A stretch of 43,333 bases of DNA from a virus. Made by a program: the position numbers and the translations under genes. Location of the stretch: positions 1 to 43,333 of the IMG/VR virus record IMGVR_UViG_3300047510_002406. One strand, written 5' to 3'. The notes under the pieces were generated by a model, which searched no databases, was not told the origin of the DNA, and worked only from the letters and a program-made list of their open reading frames with translations. Positions 22,901-30,443 of the stretch are shown piece by piece; positions within the stretch are counted from its first letter, which is position 1, and each line of letters opens with the position of its first letter.

Positions 22901-24704
22901 CATTCAAAGAAGAAATTTTGACGAATTAAAAAATTCGATTATTTCTAATGTTGAAGCCGCAAATGAGCTTAACGGAGAGTTCGTAAAAGGTTTAGTTTCT
23001 GACGCTAGAAAAGCACAAAGCCTTCAAGATTTAATTAATGTAATATCTGAATTAGAAGAGGCAGAAAAAACTTTGTCTGAAACGGAATCTAATTCAATAG
23101 CTAGGGAGCAAGCTACAAAGACTTTAAATGCAGCTACAGAGGCATTAAGAAAGAATAATTTAAATGTTGCTCAGGCAAAGGTTTTACTTGAAGAATATAA
23201 TAAACAACAGCAAAGGCAGATTGAATTTCGAACAAAGCTAGCTCAGTTAAGAGACGAATCTCCAGCCAAAGCTGGAATGTTCGCAGCATTTAACGAAATT
23301 GAACAAGAGTCTTATAACTTCCAAGAGACATTTGCCAAAAATACCACTCTTGCATTTAGAGACGGAATGAGAGACGCTTTGTCAGCAGCAATCTCTCAAA
23401 CTGATGATCTTGGTGCTGCTTTGCAAGATGTTGCAATGAACTTTTTGAAGACTATGCAGAATGCGTTCTTGCAGCAGGCTTCTAATCAGGCAATGATTGG
23501 TTTGCAGAATGCTTTCCCAACTGTATTTCCAAAAGGTCCGGCTCAAGGAGCTACTGGTGGTTTTGTTAGTGGCGGAAAAATTATAAAAGGGTACGCAACT
23601 GGCGGATTGGTTACTGGGGGTAGCGGATACAAAGACGATGTGCCAGCGATGCTTAGTCAAGGCGAGTATGTTATTCGCAAATCTTCTGTGGAAAAATATG
23701 GCGCCGCAAATCTTGAAAAAATGAACTCTGGGGGAATGCCCAGATTTGCTGCTGGCGGTGATATTTTCCTTCCTGGTGTTCGCGGACAAACCGCAATTTC
23801 TGGCTACAAGGATCTAACTAGATTCGCAAATCAAACTACAACTAGTGGCTCAACAGATGTAATGAAAGGCAGTGGATCTTCTGCGTTCATTAATCTTGAA
23901 GACCAGAGCATGAGACTTTCAAGGTTCGCCCTTCTTAACGAAGATGATATAGTTAATCAAGAAATTAAATCGGCGCAACAGCAAGGGCTAGATCTAATAA
24001 AACAAAGAGAAGCTTATAGAACGCAGCAAAGAAAAGCGTTCCAAAAGCAATTGAAGCAAACAGTGATTTCAGCAGCATTGAATGCTGGACTTGGAGCATT
24101 AAGCGCTCCTAGCCCAACAGGTACATACTCTGGAAAAGGAATTGGTTCCGAATTATATTCTCAGAGCAAAATGGCTCCTGGGACTTCTCCATTAAGTACG
24201 GGACCATCATTTTTTAGTTCATCTGGACCAGCTTCTTTTGGTGGATATTCCACTCTAACGCCAAGAGCACCATTTAAGGCTTATGGTGGGTCGATTTCCA
24301 AATATGCAGATGGCGGTCCAGTTGATAAAATTCCCGCTCTTCTTATGGACGGCGAATATGTAATGAGCAACAAAGCCGTAAAGAAGCACGGAAAGCAGTT
24401 TTTTGATTCATTGAATCAAGGTCGCGCTCCAAGATTTGCCAACGGCGGCGAAGTTGGAGGCGGCGGTGAAATGCTGGGCGAAAAGTTTGATAATCTTTCC
24501 AGCAAGCTAGAAACGAGGGGAGCACCAGAAGTTAATATCACCGTCAACGTAACAAGCTCTGGATCTTCAGAAACTAAAGCTCAAGGTGAATCAGCCCAAG
24601 GCGGCATAGACTATAAGAAAATGTCAGAAAAGATTAAAGCTGTAGTTCTCGAAACCATTAACGAGGAAAAGCGCTTGGGCGGATCGCTGAGATCAGGTAG
24701 ATAA
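16962..24704 (+). CDS. Tail tape measure protein with embedded enzyme-like domains
   Basis: A 2580-residue protein. Residues about 60-350 match the TP901-type tape-measure core (ALEFSRQGLS, AVDVLTAATNSF, ITQERTARGGAVIGNALKTIF). Residues 545-1405 are unusual: six GY/GF-(I/V)-PN-(F/Y) motifs start at 627, 809, 1042, 1191, 1328 and 1400. Between them are two PD-(D/E)XK-like segments (Glu650, Asp670, Asp697-x-Lys699; and Glu961, Asp979, Asp1001-x-Lys1003) and one HAD-like segment with Asp1056 and Asp1058. A Gly/Ala-rich hydrophobic stretch near 1545-1605 could be a membrane segment. Residues 1610-2110 are coiled coil. The C-terminal third has two copies of a GG-V...VPA-L--GEYV(I/M)...KYG/KHG...PRFA-GG unit; a degenerate third lies near 590. 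At about 0.15 nm per residue the full helix would suggest a tail near 390 nm, but the inserted globular segments make this an upper bound. The next gene overlaps by one base (TAATG). Confidence 0.92.
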   Translation: MAKGITVPVTQTGLSQSIQNAVKQVGGISVPVDIDSRSFKNLSQPLGRITGLATEFEKSIAASNARVIAFGASVGIINGIQGAFAELLRTGIEVQKILADIAAISGQSGAELSKFGDSIFDVAKNTSQSFKVAAQAALEFSRQGLSTDETIRRTNDALTLVRFTTLNAAEAVDVLTAATNSFSDTGITTSEILNKLVAVDTKFAVSAEDLANGLARAGSIAQEVGVSFDELNAAITITQERTARGGAVIGNALKTIFTRLRSDETVNALRSIGVESLNAQGGLKGAIPLLQEVATKIENLSGGERVQILEAIASKYNINILSALLNDLNAANGKFAEVVQISGSAQNQAYERQIELNKTLAAQINLTTVSVTQLFNKLAEIGVTESLTSILKFVNDLLDGFNKLLDSETTGSNIAKGLIKGISDVFFTVGLPIIGAIFIKLTKDIAQFGVESLKTILGINQQVRERQALEQAVVNTLIKDRDVMASILALSGDRAKQEEYLLNVYNRQISALERVQSIATSVAPALVQGGLSATSGTVQRRAADGYLPAQEAADVKRGVGGADKNAKVVKIPNFSFGGGKKGTMYANTSEYIVPNYNGGDGTAIFNKDMVSKYGKPENAKKINAATGYIPNYIKTQPKNIQAIRQGKKFEQSLNLKLFGEASYAANAVLDFPKPEGFGADSEVKKELGINPQSEYGDAKRTQSRKSEKSLLDKYLRTPEGSAEFLNAKETARGFINLNPKGLSMLFLEQGQDAKETAYLGTKESILSEKTKDLIKTKFGDKKASKTIAMPYIADKINKSELSAKKASTGYIPNFQQQAVGEKQLTAKEKELKTKAEKVINNRVGNTFGTAAMLVKDQDDEQKVRTDKTYPWGFEPKEPENKIFGRVKFPVYGLKDSGLQQAKLGAVPKIKEPLDKIALDFGTSVSSDLAGRQVSQAEYQQSYKKSFGAAGAFGGVVGGIFESAARVAFNFESDKVNTLDVPNIPDPMRLAFGITGGERSADLKGSVSDGVLRGFASQAVKNNLVKEEVREMTNAPKKVAAKGFVPNYAEKLTEMYDWDGTIIPKISGKPEEYIQSIQKLEKKDLLPVGKELAASKEKFDIATARPIAFKDPIKNAAQNLGLNVEKVFPLGSMFENRRAQGKRGPRKLYTPERKALFAEKTGRSIVDDEEENLMALGSRGINANLRNRGAFGFIPNFASQNAIDAMRRIVSDPAAPQGEKDAASLKLSQLTKVSSLNNPRVAAQKTTKIKLPITQEDKDYLNQNKEKIVAGMGRSFGMLFNLDALEMGDLGYVKRLDPIVAKKLSEIAQKQGGRDSIRSLVDFGSAAKGYIPNFADPLKEAVNREIAAGINPSQVRVTRDDRLMTTRNPEGLAVINTRDEPNGKVPSNRINEKDGKMAAKGFVPNFAIGTPKGGYKAAESSTGEAVGIPKDLQSSLIGSANRLLKQFEEGAIDQSKLNVAIKDLAAKNNLTAESTNKLQTQVDDSIKRFEKNKAKSGGGGVGPDQGGAKDGRFSLDKTFYAFSGLTLAANALEQAFGKSESGLAKFAVGLASATQAASQGALLGQSFGDLTKGLVGKGGVLGALGKIGSFAGPAGAAIGLGVGIFSEINDVINAPQRKRETDAEKRINELSSTALDKADELKIFEEEISKIQARQRELQPGGEARAQTAANVAQQNPFATMGLAMSMPEQDKKDDEEILKLRVDLAATEKKRKEILAEIAVNKKKEERAVQREAQELIKRVALTTQITALNEANARGENAALELRAKRQSDLIKNSIFLTDTQKQSLQDAETLTQLDEKRDDLKKSILLSTVKELGQGKLTTVEEQKLNILRKRLEAGEKITDIEKELNALGIQGNSEAGIKITNALSEFRIKDGQLVVEKNITRERQAANKEAKTALEIEKIRLSYLEQSFKAQKEIEDIMIAGDRAIQEAQLRTPVAQLENQIATQPFATRGQEAQLAKLREEFAKLSAQRKIDNDFADIQRRNFDELKNSIISNVEAANELNGEFVKGLVSDARKAQSLQDLINVISELEEAEKTLSETESNSIAREQATKTLNAATEALRKNNLNVAQAKVLLEEYNKQQQRQIEFRTKLAQLRDESPAKAGMFAAFNEIEQESYNFQETFAKNTTLAFRDGMRDALSAAISQTDDLGAALQDVAMNFLKTMQNAFLQQASNQAMIGLQNAFPTVFPKGPAQGATGGFVSGGKIIKGYATGGLVTGGSGYKDDVPAMLSQGEYVIRKSSVEKYGAANLEKMNSGGMPRFAAGGDIFLPGVRGQTAISGYKDLTRFANQTTTSGSTDVMKGSGSSAFINLEDQSMRLSRFALLNEDDIVNQEIKSAQQQGLDLIKQREAYRTQQRKAFQKQLKQTVISAALNAGLGALSAPSPTGTYSGKGIGSELYSQSKMAPGTSPLSTGPSFFSSSGPASFGGYSTLTPRAPFKAYGGSISKYADGGPVDKIPALLMDGEYVMSNKAVKKHGKQFFDSLNQGRAPRFANGGEVGGGGEMLGEKFDNLSSKLETRGAPEVNITVNVTSSGSSETKAQGESAQGGIDYKKMSEKIKAVVLETINEEKRLGGSLRSGR
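18864..19241 (+). other. PD-(D/E)XK-like segment 1 within tape measure
   Basis: Residues about 635-760. A helix with GKKFEQSL (Glu650) is followed by strand NAVLDFPK (Asp670) and strand EYGDAKRT (Asp697, Lys699). The E...D...DxK order and spacing follow the PD-(D/E)XK nuclease core. It is bounded by GYIPNY at 627 and GYIPNF at 809. Nuclease activity is inferred, not shown. Confidence 0.5.
19794..20066 (+). other. PD-(D/E)XK-like segment 2 within tape measure
   Basis: Residues about 945-1035. GGIFESAARVAF (Glu961), TLDVPNI (Asp979) and RSADLKGS (Asp1001, Lys1003) repeat the same E...D...DxK pattern as segment 1, with a similar LD-x-P strand. It ends just before GFVPNY at 1042. The two segments differ enough to be distant relatives, not a recent duplication. 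Confidence 0.5.
20109..20516 (+). other. HAD-phosphatase-like segment within tape measure
   Basis: Residues about 1050-1185. EMYDWDGTIIP gives motif I (Asp1056, Asp1058). IATARPIAF gives motif II (Thr1102). Lysines in RKLYTPERKALFAEK could serve as motif III, and SIVDDEEENL gives the acidic motif IV (Asp1166, Asp1167). All four HAD motifs are in order at family spacing. It is bounded by GFVPNY at 1042 and GFIPNF at 1191. Confidence 0.6.
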
Positions 24705-25474
24705 TGAAATCTTCCGTATCAAATTATGAGAGCAATTTTTACCTCAGTGGCGTCAAAATACTTGGCGTTTCTGATGTAAATTTTGGCTATTCAGTTCCTG
24801 TTGAGCATTTAAGCGTCATTGGCTATAGAAAGTTTAATACTTTTATAAGCGGTCCGCCTCAAGGGAATTTGAGCGTTCAAAAATACTTGTGCCAAAATGA
24901 TCATATTTTAAATTATACTGGAGCAATACAGGCGAGCGGCGGCTTATTCTATAATAATAAAAATTTTACTTTTCAATCCGCTTATTTAAATTCTTTTAAT
25001 GTTTCCTGCGCGGTGGGCAACTTTCCTCAGTTATCTGCCGATTTCTCAATATTTGGCAACGTGGGAACTGGACTTGGATTTACGACTAGTTCTACAAGTA
25101 ATCCTTTATCAGTTGTTAGACCGGGCGATATTTTAATTCGATGCGATGGTACAGGAACAAATAGAGTAGAAGCCTTCACTTATACTGTGGAGTGTCCGCG
25201 CATGCCCATTTACCACCCAACTGGATCAACTCCAATGGAAGTGGAAACGATTAGACCATATAGAGTTAGCGCCCAATTTACTCTTGGCGTATACGATTAC
25301 GAATCAAAAAGAGCTTTTGATTATATTGTAGACTCAAATAAGCAAAATATTAATATAGCTATAGGGTCATTAGCCACCTTTACTGTTAATAATATGGAAT
25401 TCATAGGAGAATCAATCAATAGCTCCGCTACGGACGAGGTCTCCATGACGCTTAATTATCAGGGATTTATCTAA
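24704..25474 (+). CDS. Tail-tube-like/distal tail protein
   Basis: A 256-residue beta-rich protein. VSDVNFGYSVPVEHLSVIG, AYLNSFNVSCAVGNFPQLSADF and VVRPGDILIRCDG align with matching stretches of the tail tube protein at 11779, including the RPGDI strand before the second barrel. The C-terminal strands MTLNYQGFI end the domain. Being directly after the tape measure, it is most likely the distal tail protein or a specialised tube subunit at the tip; distal tail proteins share the tube fold in siphoviruses. It is linked to both neighbours by TAATG overlaps, so translation is coupled. Confidence 0.68.
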   Translation: MKSSVSNYESNFYLSGVKILGVSDVNFGYSVPVEHLSVIGYRKFNTFISGPPQGNLSVQKYLCQNDHILNYTGAIQASGGLFYNNKNFTFQSAYLNSFNVSCAVGNFPQLSADFSIFGNVGTGLGFTTSSTSNPLSVVRPGDILIRCDGTGTNRVEAFTYTVECPRMPIYHPTGSTPMEVETIRPYRVSAQFTLGVYDYESKRAFDYIVDSNKQNINIAIGSLATFTVNNMEFIGESINSSATDEVSMTLNYQGFI

Positions 25475-27135
25475 TGTCTTTCTTTTACGACAGAGACCAA
25501 AATGTAACTGGGACAATTCCTTCGTCCTTTACTTTTGTGCCTTCGTATGGAATGCAAGTCTCATTCTCTTCTGAGCTTGCAGAATACACGACAGTTGACA
25601 ATTATCTTTATACAATCCCAAAGGCAGTTAATCATTTGCAAATGCAAATTGCTATGCCTTTTGAAAACAGAAAACAAGAAGAAGCAAGAAAGCTTGCTGG
25701 ATTTTTCGAAGGCTTAAACGGCACAGGGTATTTTTTATATACAGATCCAGCGCAGATATATAAGCCTCTTAATTTATTTTTAAATAGTATAGATAATTCT
25801 TTTGTTGAAAATGATCTATATACATTAGGTGCGACTTTATCTACAGATCAAATTTCAACCGTTTTAAATTGGAATCAGCCACTGATAACAGGCTCAAATA
25901 TAAAAGGTAATTGGGCAACTTCAACAAGCTATCAGAAGTATGATGTTGTAAGATATACAGGGAATGCTACATTTCCAAGCAATACAGGTAATCTATACGA
26001 TTCATTTTATTACTGCAAAGAGGCTCATACTTCTCAATCGTCAATTACTCCAGCTTCGGTTGATACGGTAAAATGGTCAAAGGATTTTTTCTTTCAGCCA
26101 ACTTATTCCACACCGCTTTCGAAAGAAAGCGCCGTGATAAAAACTGAACTGCCTTATTCGTTTACAAAAAGAACAAATTTTGGTTTGCACGCAAACGCAT
26201 TAAAGTCTTTTAAACTAGATTTTAAGGGGGTAAGTGATGCCGAGGCTAGATGCATTCTTCACTTTTTAATAGGTAGGCAAGGGTACAAAAGGTTCCAGTA
26301 TAAAATACCAAAAATATATAACCAATTCAAGATATTTTATGCGCCGCAATGGAGTCATACTTTTGTTTATAAAAATGTAAATGATATATCGGTGACTTTG
26401 ATTGAAGATCCTCTTGGCAGGGTCAGCGAAGATATTACTAGTATATCTACTAATGGATTAATGTGTTATCTAGATCCATCTAATAGGGCTTCATATAGAA
26501 GTGGAGTCACTGTTTATGATTTGAGTGGGTCTGTCAACTCTGGAACACTGTATAATGGAGCAACGTTTGCTTCTAGAAATAGAGGTGTTTTTTCTTTTGA
26601 CGGGACTGATGATTATGTATCCGTAGCCTCCCCAAGTAATAAATTTGCTTGGAATCCAACTTCTACTTCAACTTTAAATAGCATAAGTATAGAGATATGG
26701 GTAAAGACGAGCGATACTGTTGGAAGAATAGTCTCTAAGCCTTGGAATGCAAATGGGGGATACAATTATTGGGTAGATGGTAGCGGCTTTGGCATAACTC
26801 CTGGCACTTCTTCTTATGTTCTTCCATGCACTTCTTTTGCTACAGGAAATTGGGAGCATTTTGTATATATTGCGACACCAACTCAGCTTTCTGTTTATAG
26901 ACGAGGAGTTTTAGACGCAGGTCCAGTGAATCATGGATTAAATGAAAACCCTCCAGCGAACAATAGTAATTTAAATCTCGCAATAATGACTTTATTTCCG
27001 TATGAAGGGTCATTTGATTTTCCGAGCCATGCTATAGCTGGAGAACTTGGCGCTTTTAGATTCTACAATCGCGCTTTAACCCAAGAAGAAATAATTACCA
27101 ACTTTAACGCAGGAAGAGATAGGTTTAAAATTTAA
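25474..27135 (+). CDS. Lambda gpM-like minor tail protein fused to a LamG domain
   Basis: A 553-residue protein. Residues about 5-110 and 220-315 each resemble the lambda gpM minor-tail type: a strand set, then helices NRKQEEARKLAGFFEGLNG and SDAEARCILHFLIGRQGYK, then an aromatic strand (YAPQWSHTF). The two halves are separated by a loop domain with YQKYDVVRYTGN. Residues 322-553 are a LamG domain (NGLMCYLDPSN, FSFDGTDDYV, LGAFRFYNRALTQEEI) related to the three tandem LamG genes at the left. This fusion puts a lectin-like module on the tail tip. Position after the distal-tail candidate fits the lambda order. Confidence 0.75.
   Translation: MSFFYDRDQNVTGTIPSSFTFVPSYGMQVSFSSELAEYTTVDNYLYTIPKAVNHLQMQIAMPFENRKQEEARKLAGFFEGLNGTGYFLYTDPAQIYKPLNLFLNSIDNSFVENDLYTLGATLSTDQISTVLNWNQPLITGSNIKGNWATSTSYQKYDVVRYTGNATFPSNTGNLYDSFYYCKEAHTSQSSITPASVDTVKWSKDFFFQPTYSTPLSKESAVIKTELPYSFTKRTNFGLHANALKSFKLDFKGVSDAEARCILHFLIGRQGYKRFQYKIPKIYNQFKIFYAPQWSHTFVYKNVNDISVTLIEDPLGRVSEDITSISTNGLMCYLDPSNRASYRSGVTVYDLSGSVNSGTLYNGATFASRNRGVFSFDGTDDYVSVASPSNKFAWNPTSTSTLNSISIEIWVKTSDTVGRIVSKPWNANGGYNYWVDGSGFGITPGTSSYVLPCTSFATGNWEHFVYIATPTQLSVYRRGVLDAGPVNHGLNENPPANNSNLNLAIMTLFPYEGSFDFPSHAIAGELGAFRFYNRALTQEEIITNFNAGRDRFKI
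26437..27132 (+). other. LamG domain at the C-terminus of the minor tail protein
   Basis: Residues 322-553 of the minor tail protein. It begins LMCYLDPSNRASY and ends YNRALTQEEIITNFNAGRDRFKI. The same termini occur in the free-standing LamG proteins at 1486-3818, which suggests exchange between a fused and a free form. Confidence 0.75.
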
Positions 27136-27136
27136 T

Positions 27137-30100
27137 ATGGGCAGACCAATTTCATACGAAATGCAGATGATGTTTGTGGGCTCTGTTGGAGCTTTTGAAG
27201 AGGCCATGAACACAGGCAGCGGAATTAGCCGCCTTGATTTTATTCAAGGCTATGATTTTTCTTTTAATATAGACAGACCTGCGCTGAAACAAATTGGCTC
27301 CGATTCTTTTGCAACAAGACAAACTCAGTTCGCTCCAGATGTTAATTTTAACATTCAATATCTTTTGAACGATGGCTGGAATGAGAAATATATTGGATTG
27401 GATATACCACAAGGAAGCTTGTCTAACCCATTTGATACAATTCTTTCTTCAACTGGAGATCGAAACTTTTATGTAAGCGTGGCAAAAAATGATGGCAAAG
27501 ACCAGAATTTGCAAAGCGAAATTGTTAATAGTAATATTTTATCGATAGGCAATGCTTATATCAGCAGTTATGAAATTAGCGTAGCTGTAAATCAGCTAGC
27601 AACAGTCTCCTGCTCTTTTGTCGGCTCAAATGCCAGTGTTCAAGATTATGAAACTTCTAAGTATTTGCCATCTGTAAATAGTGCCGTTACTGGTCAAAAC
27701 GCCGAAGATGCTAATAAAAAATTTGCTCTTAAATTCTTAAATAATAATAGAAATCAAGCCTATATTCCAAAAGCTACTGAAACTTTTGCAGGAGGTTGTC
27801 CGTATAGCAAATGTAAAATAACTCCAGATTTCCAATCTGATGGAGTGAAGTCTCCAATTACTTTTGGGTTTTTTGACGCTGTTGCAAATAACTTTCAAAG
27901 TATGCAGTTTGCTGTTCAGTTTGAACGGAAATCTCTTTATGGGTTTGGGAACAATCATCCATACGGTAGAAAAATTCAAAGGCCAATAGTTGCAACTTTA
28001 GCATTGTCGGCGCTGATTGATGATTTTCAGGCCGAAAATTTAAGCAAAGTTTTTCATAACGAAGGTTGGTCAAAAAGTTCTATCTTGATAGAATTCTTTA
28101 ATTTGTCTGATGTTAAGAAGTTTACAATATCTTTAAATAATTTAACTTTAGAGTCTTATTCGCTAGGAGCAAGGATTGGGGATAGGGTTTTGGTAGACAC
28201 TAATTGGACAGTTGAAGTTAATAATGGGGGTGGGTCAAATGTAGAGATGGGCGGCTCTTATAGATATGGGACTCTTGATGTCACGCTTGTTAACGAGTCT
28301 TTTTCCATGCCTCAATTTCTTTCACAAATTGTTAGTGTTGCCGGATTGCCTTATGCGATAACTAAAGATGGCAATTTATTTTCTTGGGGTTTTTTCGCAC
28401 AAACGCCTGCTTCAGACGCTGGAATAATTCCAAGAAAAGTTTTTAATAGAAGTGGCGTATCGTTGCTTGCAGATAGCTCTGGTTATTCTAGAATGTTTTT
28501 AGATAAAAACGGAAAAGCTTGGGCATGGGGAGATAATTACTATGGGTCGATTGGAGACGGAACAGTAATTTCTAGAAGTTCTCCTGTTTCAGTAATTGGA
28601 AATAAAACATTTTGTCAAATAGCGACCAATTCATTTACTTCTTTTGGGGTTGATAAAAATGGAACAGCTTGGGGATGGGGAAGGACGCCTTTTGTTGGAA
28701 TAAACGTTACTACTGAAGGTTGTACGATTTCTCCAGTTCAAATTCTTAATTATGCGCCTTATGTTCCTTATACAGTTTGTTTTTGTAAAATATCTGTGGG
28801 CGATAGGTTTGCTTTGTGCATAGATCAAAATGGTAAAGCTTGGGGCTGGGGGGCGAATGACAATGCTCAATTAGGGATTGGTAGCATTAATGCTGGATGG
28901 GCACTCTTAAAACCAGTTTGTGGCAACAAAACGTTTTGTAAAATATCCGCTGGGTATGATCACTCGCTAGCCATTGATAAAAATGGAAAAGCGTGGGCTT
29001 GGGGCAGGGGAGACATAGGATCAGTTGGTGGTGGTGTATTAAAATGCACTCCAGTTGCAGTTTCTGGAAATATAACATTTTGTCGCATTAGCGGTGGATT
29101 TTTGAATTCTGGAGGTATTGATAAAAATGGAGAAGCTTGGCAGTGGGGAGGCGCAGTATCTCAGTATCCACTTAAAGTATCTGGTAGTAAAAAAACATTT
29201 TGTCAAATAAAAGCCGCAGGGTCTGTCTATTATGCTATAGATAACAATAATAGAGCTTGGGGCTGGGGAGATCCAAGAAATGGAAAGTTTGGCAATCCTA
29301 TATTCGCAAATCGTAGAACGCCAACGGCCATAGGCGGCTCAACTAAAACTTTTTGTAAAGTATCAGCGCTTGTAGCTATTGATAAAAAAGGAAAAGCTTG
29401 GGCGTGGGGATATAATGAATACGGGTCGGTTGGGGATGGTTCTACGTCAATAAGATGTACGCCAGTTTCAGTTTACGGAAATAAAACATTTTGTGAAATA
29501 GCGAGCCTAGCAAACAGTGTATTAGCAATAGATAAAAATGGTAAAGCTTGGGGCTGGGGAAATAATTCACTTGGACAGTTGGGAGATGGGACATCAATTA
29601 ATAACTTGACCCCAGTTTCAGTTTATGGAAACAGAACATTTTGCAAAATAGCTAGTGGAGGCTCTACATCTATCGCTATTGACAAAAATGGTAAAGCTTG
29701 GGGCTGGGGGTTTAATTACTATGGGCAGGCTGGTATTGGTCAAGGAATTGAAGTTTCCTTAACTCCAATGTCAATAGTTGGAAATAAAACTTTTTGTCAA
29801 ATATATAATCTAAACATTGGGACTTTTGGAATTGATAAAAATGGCAAGGCGTGGGGTTGGGGATATAATTATGGAGGAGAGCTTGGAGTAGGAGCAGGAT
29901 CTTATTCGAATAATTATTCTCCATTAGAAGTACTGGGAGGCAAAACTTTTTGTCAAATATTTTATGGAGGATCAAGCTCTATCGGTCTTGATAAAAATGG
30001 AAAAGTTTGGTCATGGGGTCCATATCCTACAAATATAGGTACTAATGAATATGGAGATCCTTTAGAGTTTGTTGGTTCTCCAATGGCTGTTTGCACAAAC

Positions 30101-30397
30101 AAAACATTTTGTAAAATAGCTTGGGACGGAGGTTCAGTTTTAGCCACTGATAAAAACGGCAGAACTTGGGCTTGGGGATCAGATTATTATAATACTTTGT
30201 CAATTGGCGGCGGTTATTCCGCAACTCCAAAATCAATTAATGGAGATAAAACATTCAATTACATAAATATGAACGGTGCCACTTCTGCTGGCATAGATAT
30301 AAAAGGAAGATTATGGACATGGGGAGATTTTTATAGAGCCCAATTAGGACAAGGAATCCCAATGACAGATACTCCTGTTAGGATATATAATTTCTAA
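27137..30397 (+). CDS. Tail-tube-like domain fused to 14 RCC1 repeats
   Basis: A 1086-residue protein. Residues 1-385 resemble the tail tube: YDFSFNIDRPALKQIGSDSFA, NIQYLLNDGWNEKYIG, NFYVSVAKNDGKD and GNAYISSYEISVAVNQLATVS track the gene at 11779 stretch by stretch, and a second barrel follows. Residues about 395-1086 hold 14 RCC1 units (A-DKNGKAW-WG, KTFC-I), the same number and type as the free RCC1 protein at 6564. The domain order suggests that the N-terminal part inserts into the tail tip ring, displaying a double propeller outward, probably for receptor or cell-surface contact. Copies number and orientation cannot be seen from sequence. Confidence 0.82.
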   Translation: MGRPISYEMQMMFVGSVGAFEEAMNTGSGISRLDFIQGYDFSFNIDRPALKQIGSDSFATRQTQFAPDVNFNIQYLLNDGWNEKYIGLDIPQGSLSNPFDTILSSTGDRNFYVSVAKNDGKDQNLQSEIVNSNILSIGNAYISSYEISVAVNQLATVSCSFVGSNASVQDYETSKYLPSVNSAVTGQNAEDANKKFALKFLNNNRNQAYIPKATETFAGGCPYSKCKITPDFQSDGVKSPITFGFFDAVANNFQSMQFAVQFERKSLYGFGNNHPYGRKIQRPIVATLALSALIDDFQAENLSKVFHNEGWSKSSILIEFFNLSDVKKFTISLNNLTLESYSLGARIGDRVLVDTNWTVEVNNGGGSNVEMGGSYRYGTLDVTLVNESFSMPQFLSQIVSVAGLPYAITKDGNLFSWGFFAQTPASDAGIIPRKVFNRSGVSLLADSSGYSRMFLDKNGKAWAWGDNYYGSIGDGTVISRSSPVSVIGNKTFCQIATNSFTSFGVDKNGTAWGWGRTPFVGINVTTEGCTISPVQILNYAPYVPYTVCFCKISVGDRFALCIDQNGKAWGWGANDNAQLGIGSINAGWALLKPVCGNKTFCKISAGYDHSLAIDKNGKAWAWGRGDIGSVGGGVLKCTPVAVSGNITFCRISGGFLNSGGIDKNGEAWQWGGAVSQYPLKVSGSKKTFCQIKAAGSVYYAIDNNNRAWGWGDPRNGKFGNPIFANRRTPTAIGGSTKTFCKVSALVAIDKKGKAWAWGYNEYGSVGDGSTSIRCTPVSVYGNKTFCEIASLANSVLAIDKNGKAWGWGNNSLGQLGDGTSINNLTPVSVYGNRTFCKIASGGSTSIAIDKNGKAWGWGFNYYGQAGIGQGIEVSLTPMSIVGNKTFCQIYNLNIGTFGIDKNGKAWGWGYNYGGELGVGAGSYSNNYSPLEVLGGKTFCQIFYGGSSSIGLDKNGKVWSWGPYPTNIGTNEYGDPLEFVGSPMAVCTNKTFCKIAWDGGSVLATDKNGRTWAWGSDYYNTLSIGGGYSATPKSINGDKTFNYINMNGATSAGIDIKGRLWTWGDFYRAQLGQGIPMTDTPVRIYNF
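28319..30394 (+). other. RCC1 repeat region (two predicted seven-bladed propellers)
   Basis: Fourteen W-WG units of about 49 residues. Most have the form IDKNGKAWGWG with a following KTFC. Units 1, 7 and 14 are the most diverged (KDGNLFSWG, NNNRAWGWG, IKGRLWTWG), consistent with propeller edges at 1-7 and 8-14. Confidence 0.75.
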
Positions 30398-30430
30398 TTC
30401 ACATATTTAAACTAATAAGGAATAATTAGC

Positions 30431-30439
30431 TGTAAATAT
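30431..30439 (+). promoter_or_regulatory. TGTAAA(A/G/T)(T/A)(A/T) element upstream of J-like fibre gene
   Basis: TGTAAATAT in the 46-base gap before the 1606-residue fibre gene, 13 bases ahead of the ATG. Same placement as before the glycine-rich adhesin and the connector operon. Confidence 0.4.
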
Positions 30440-30443
30440 ACTT

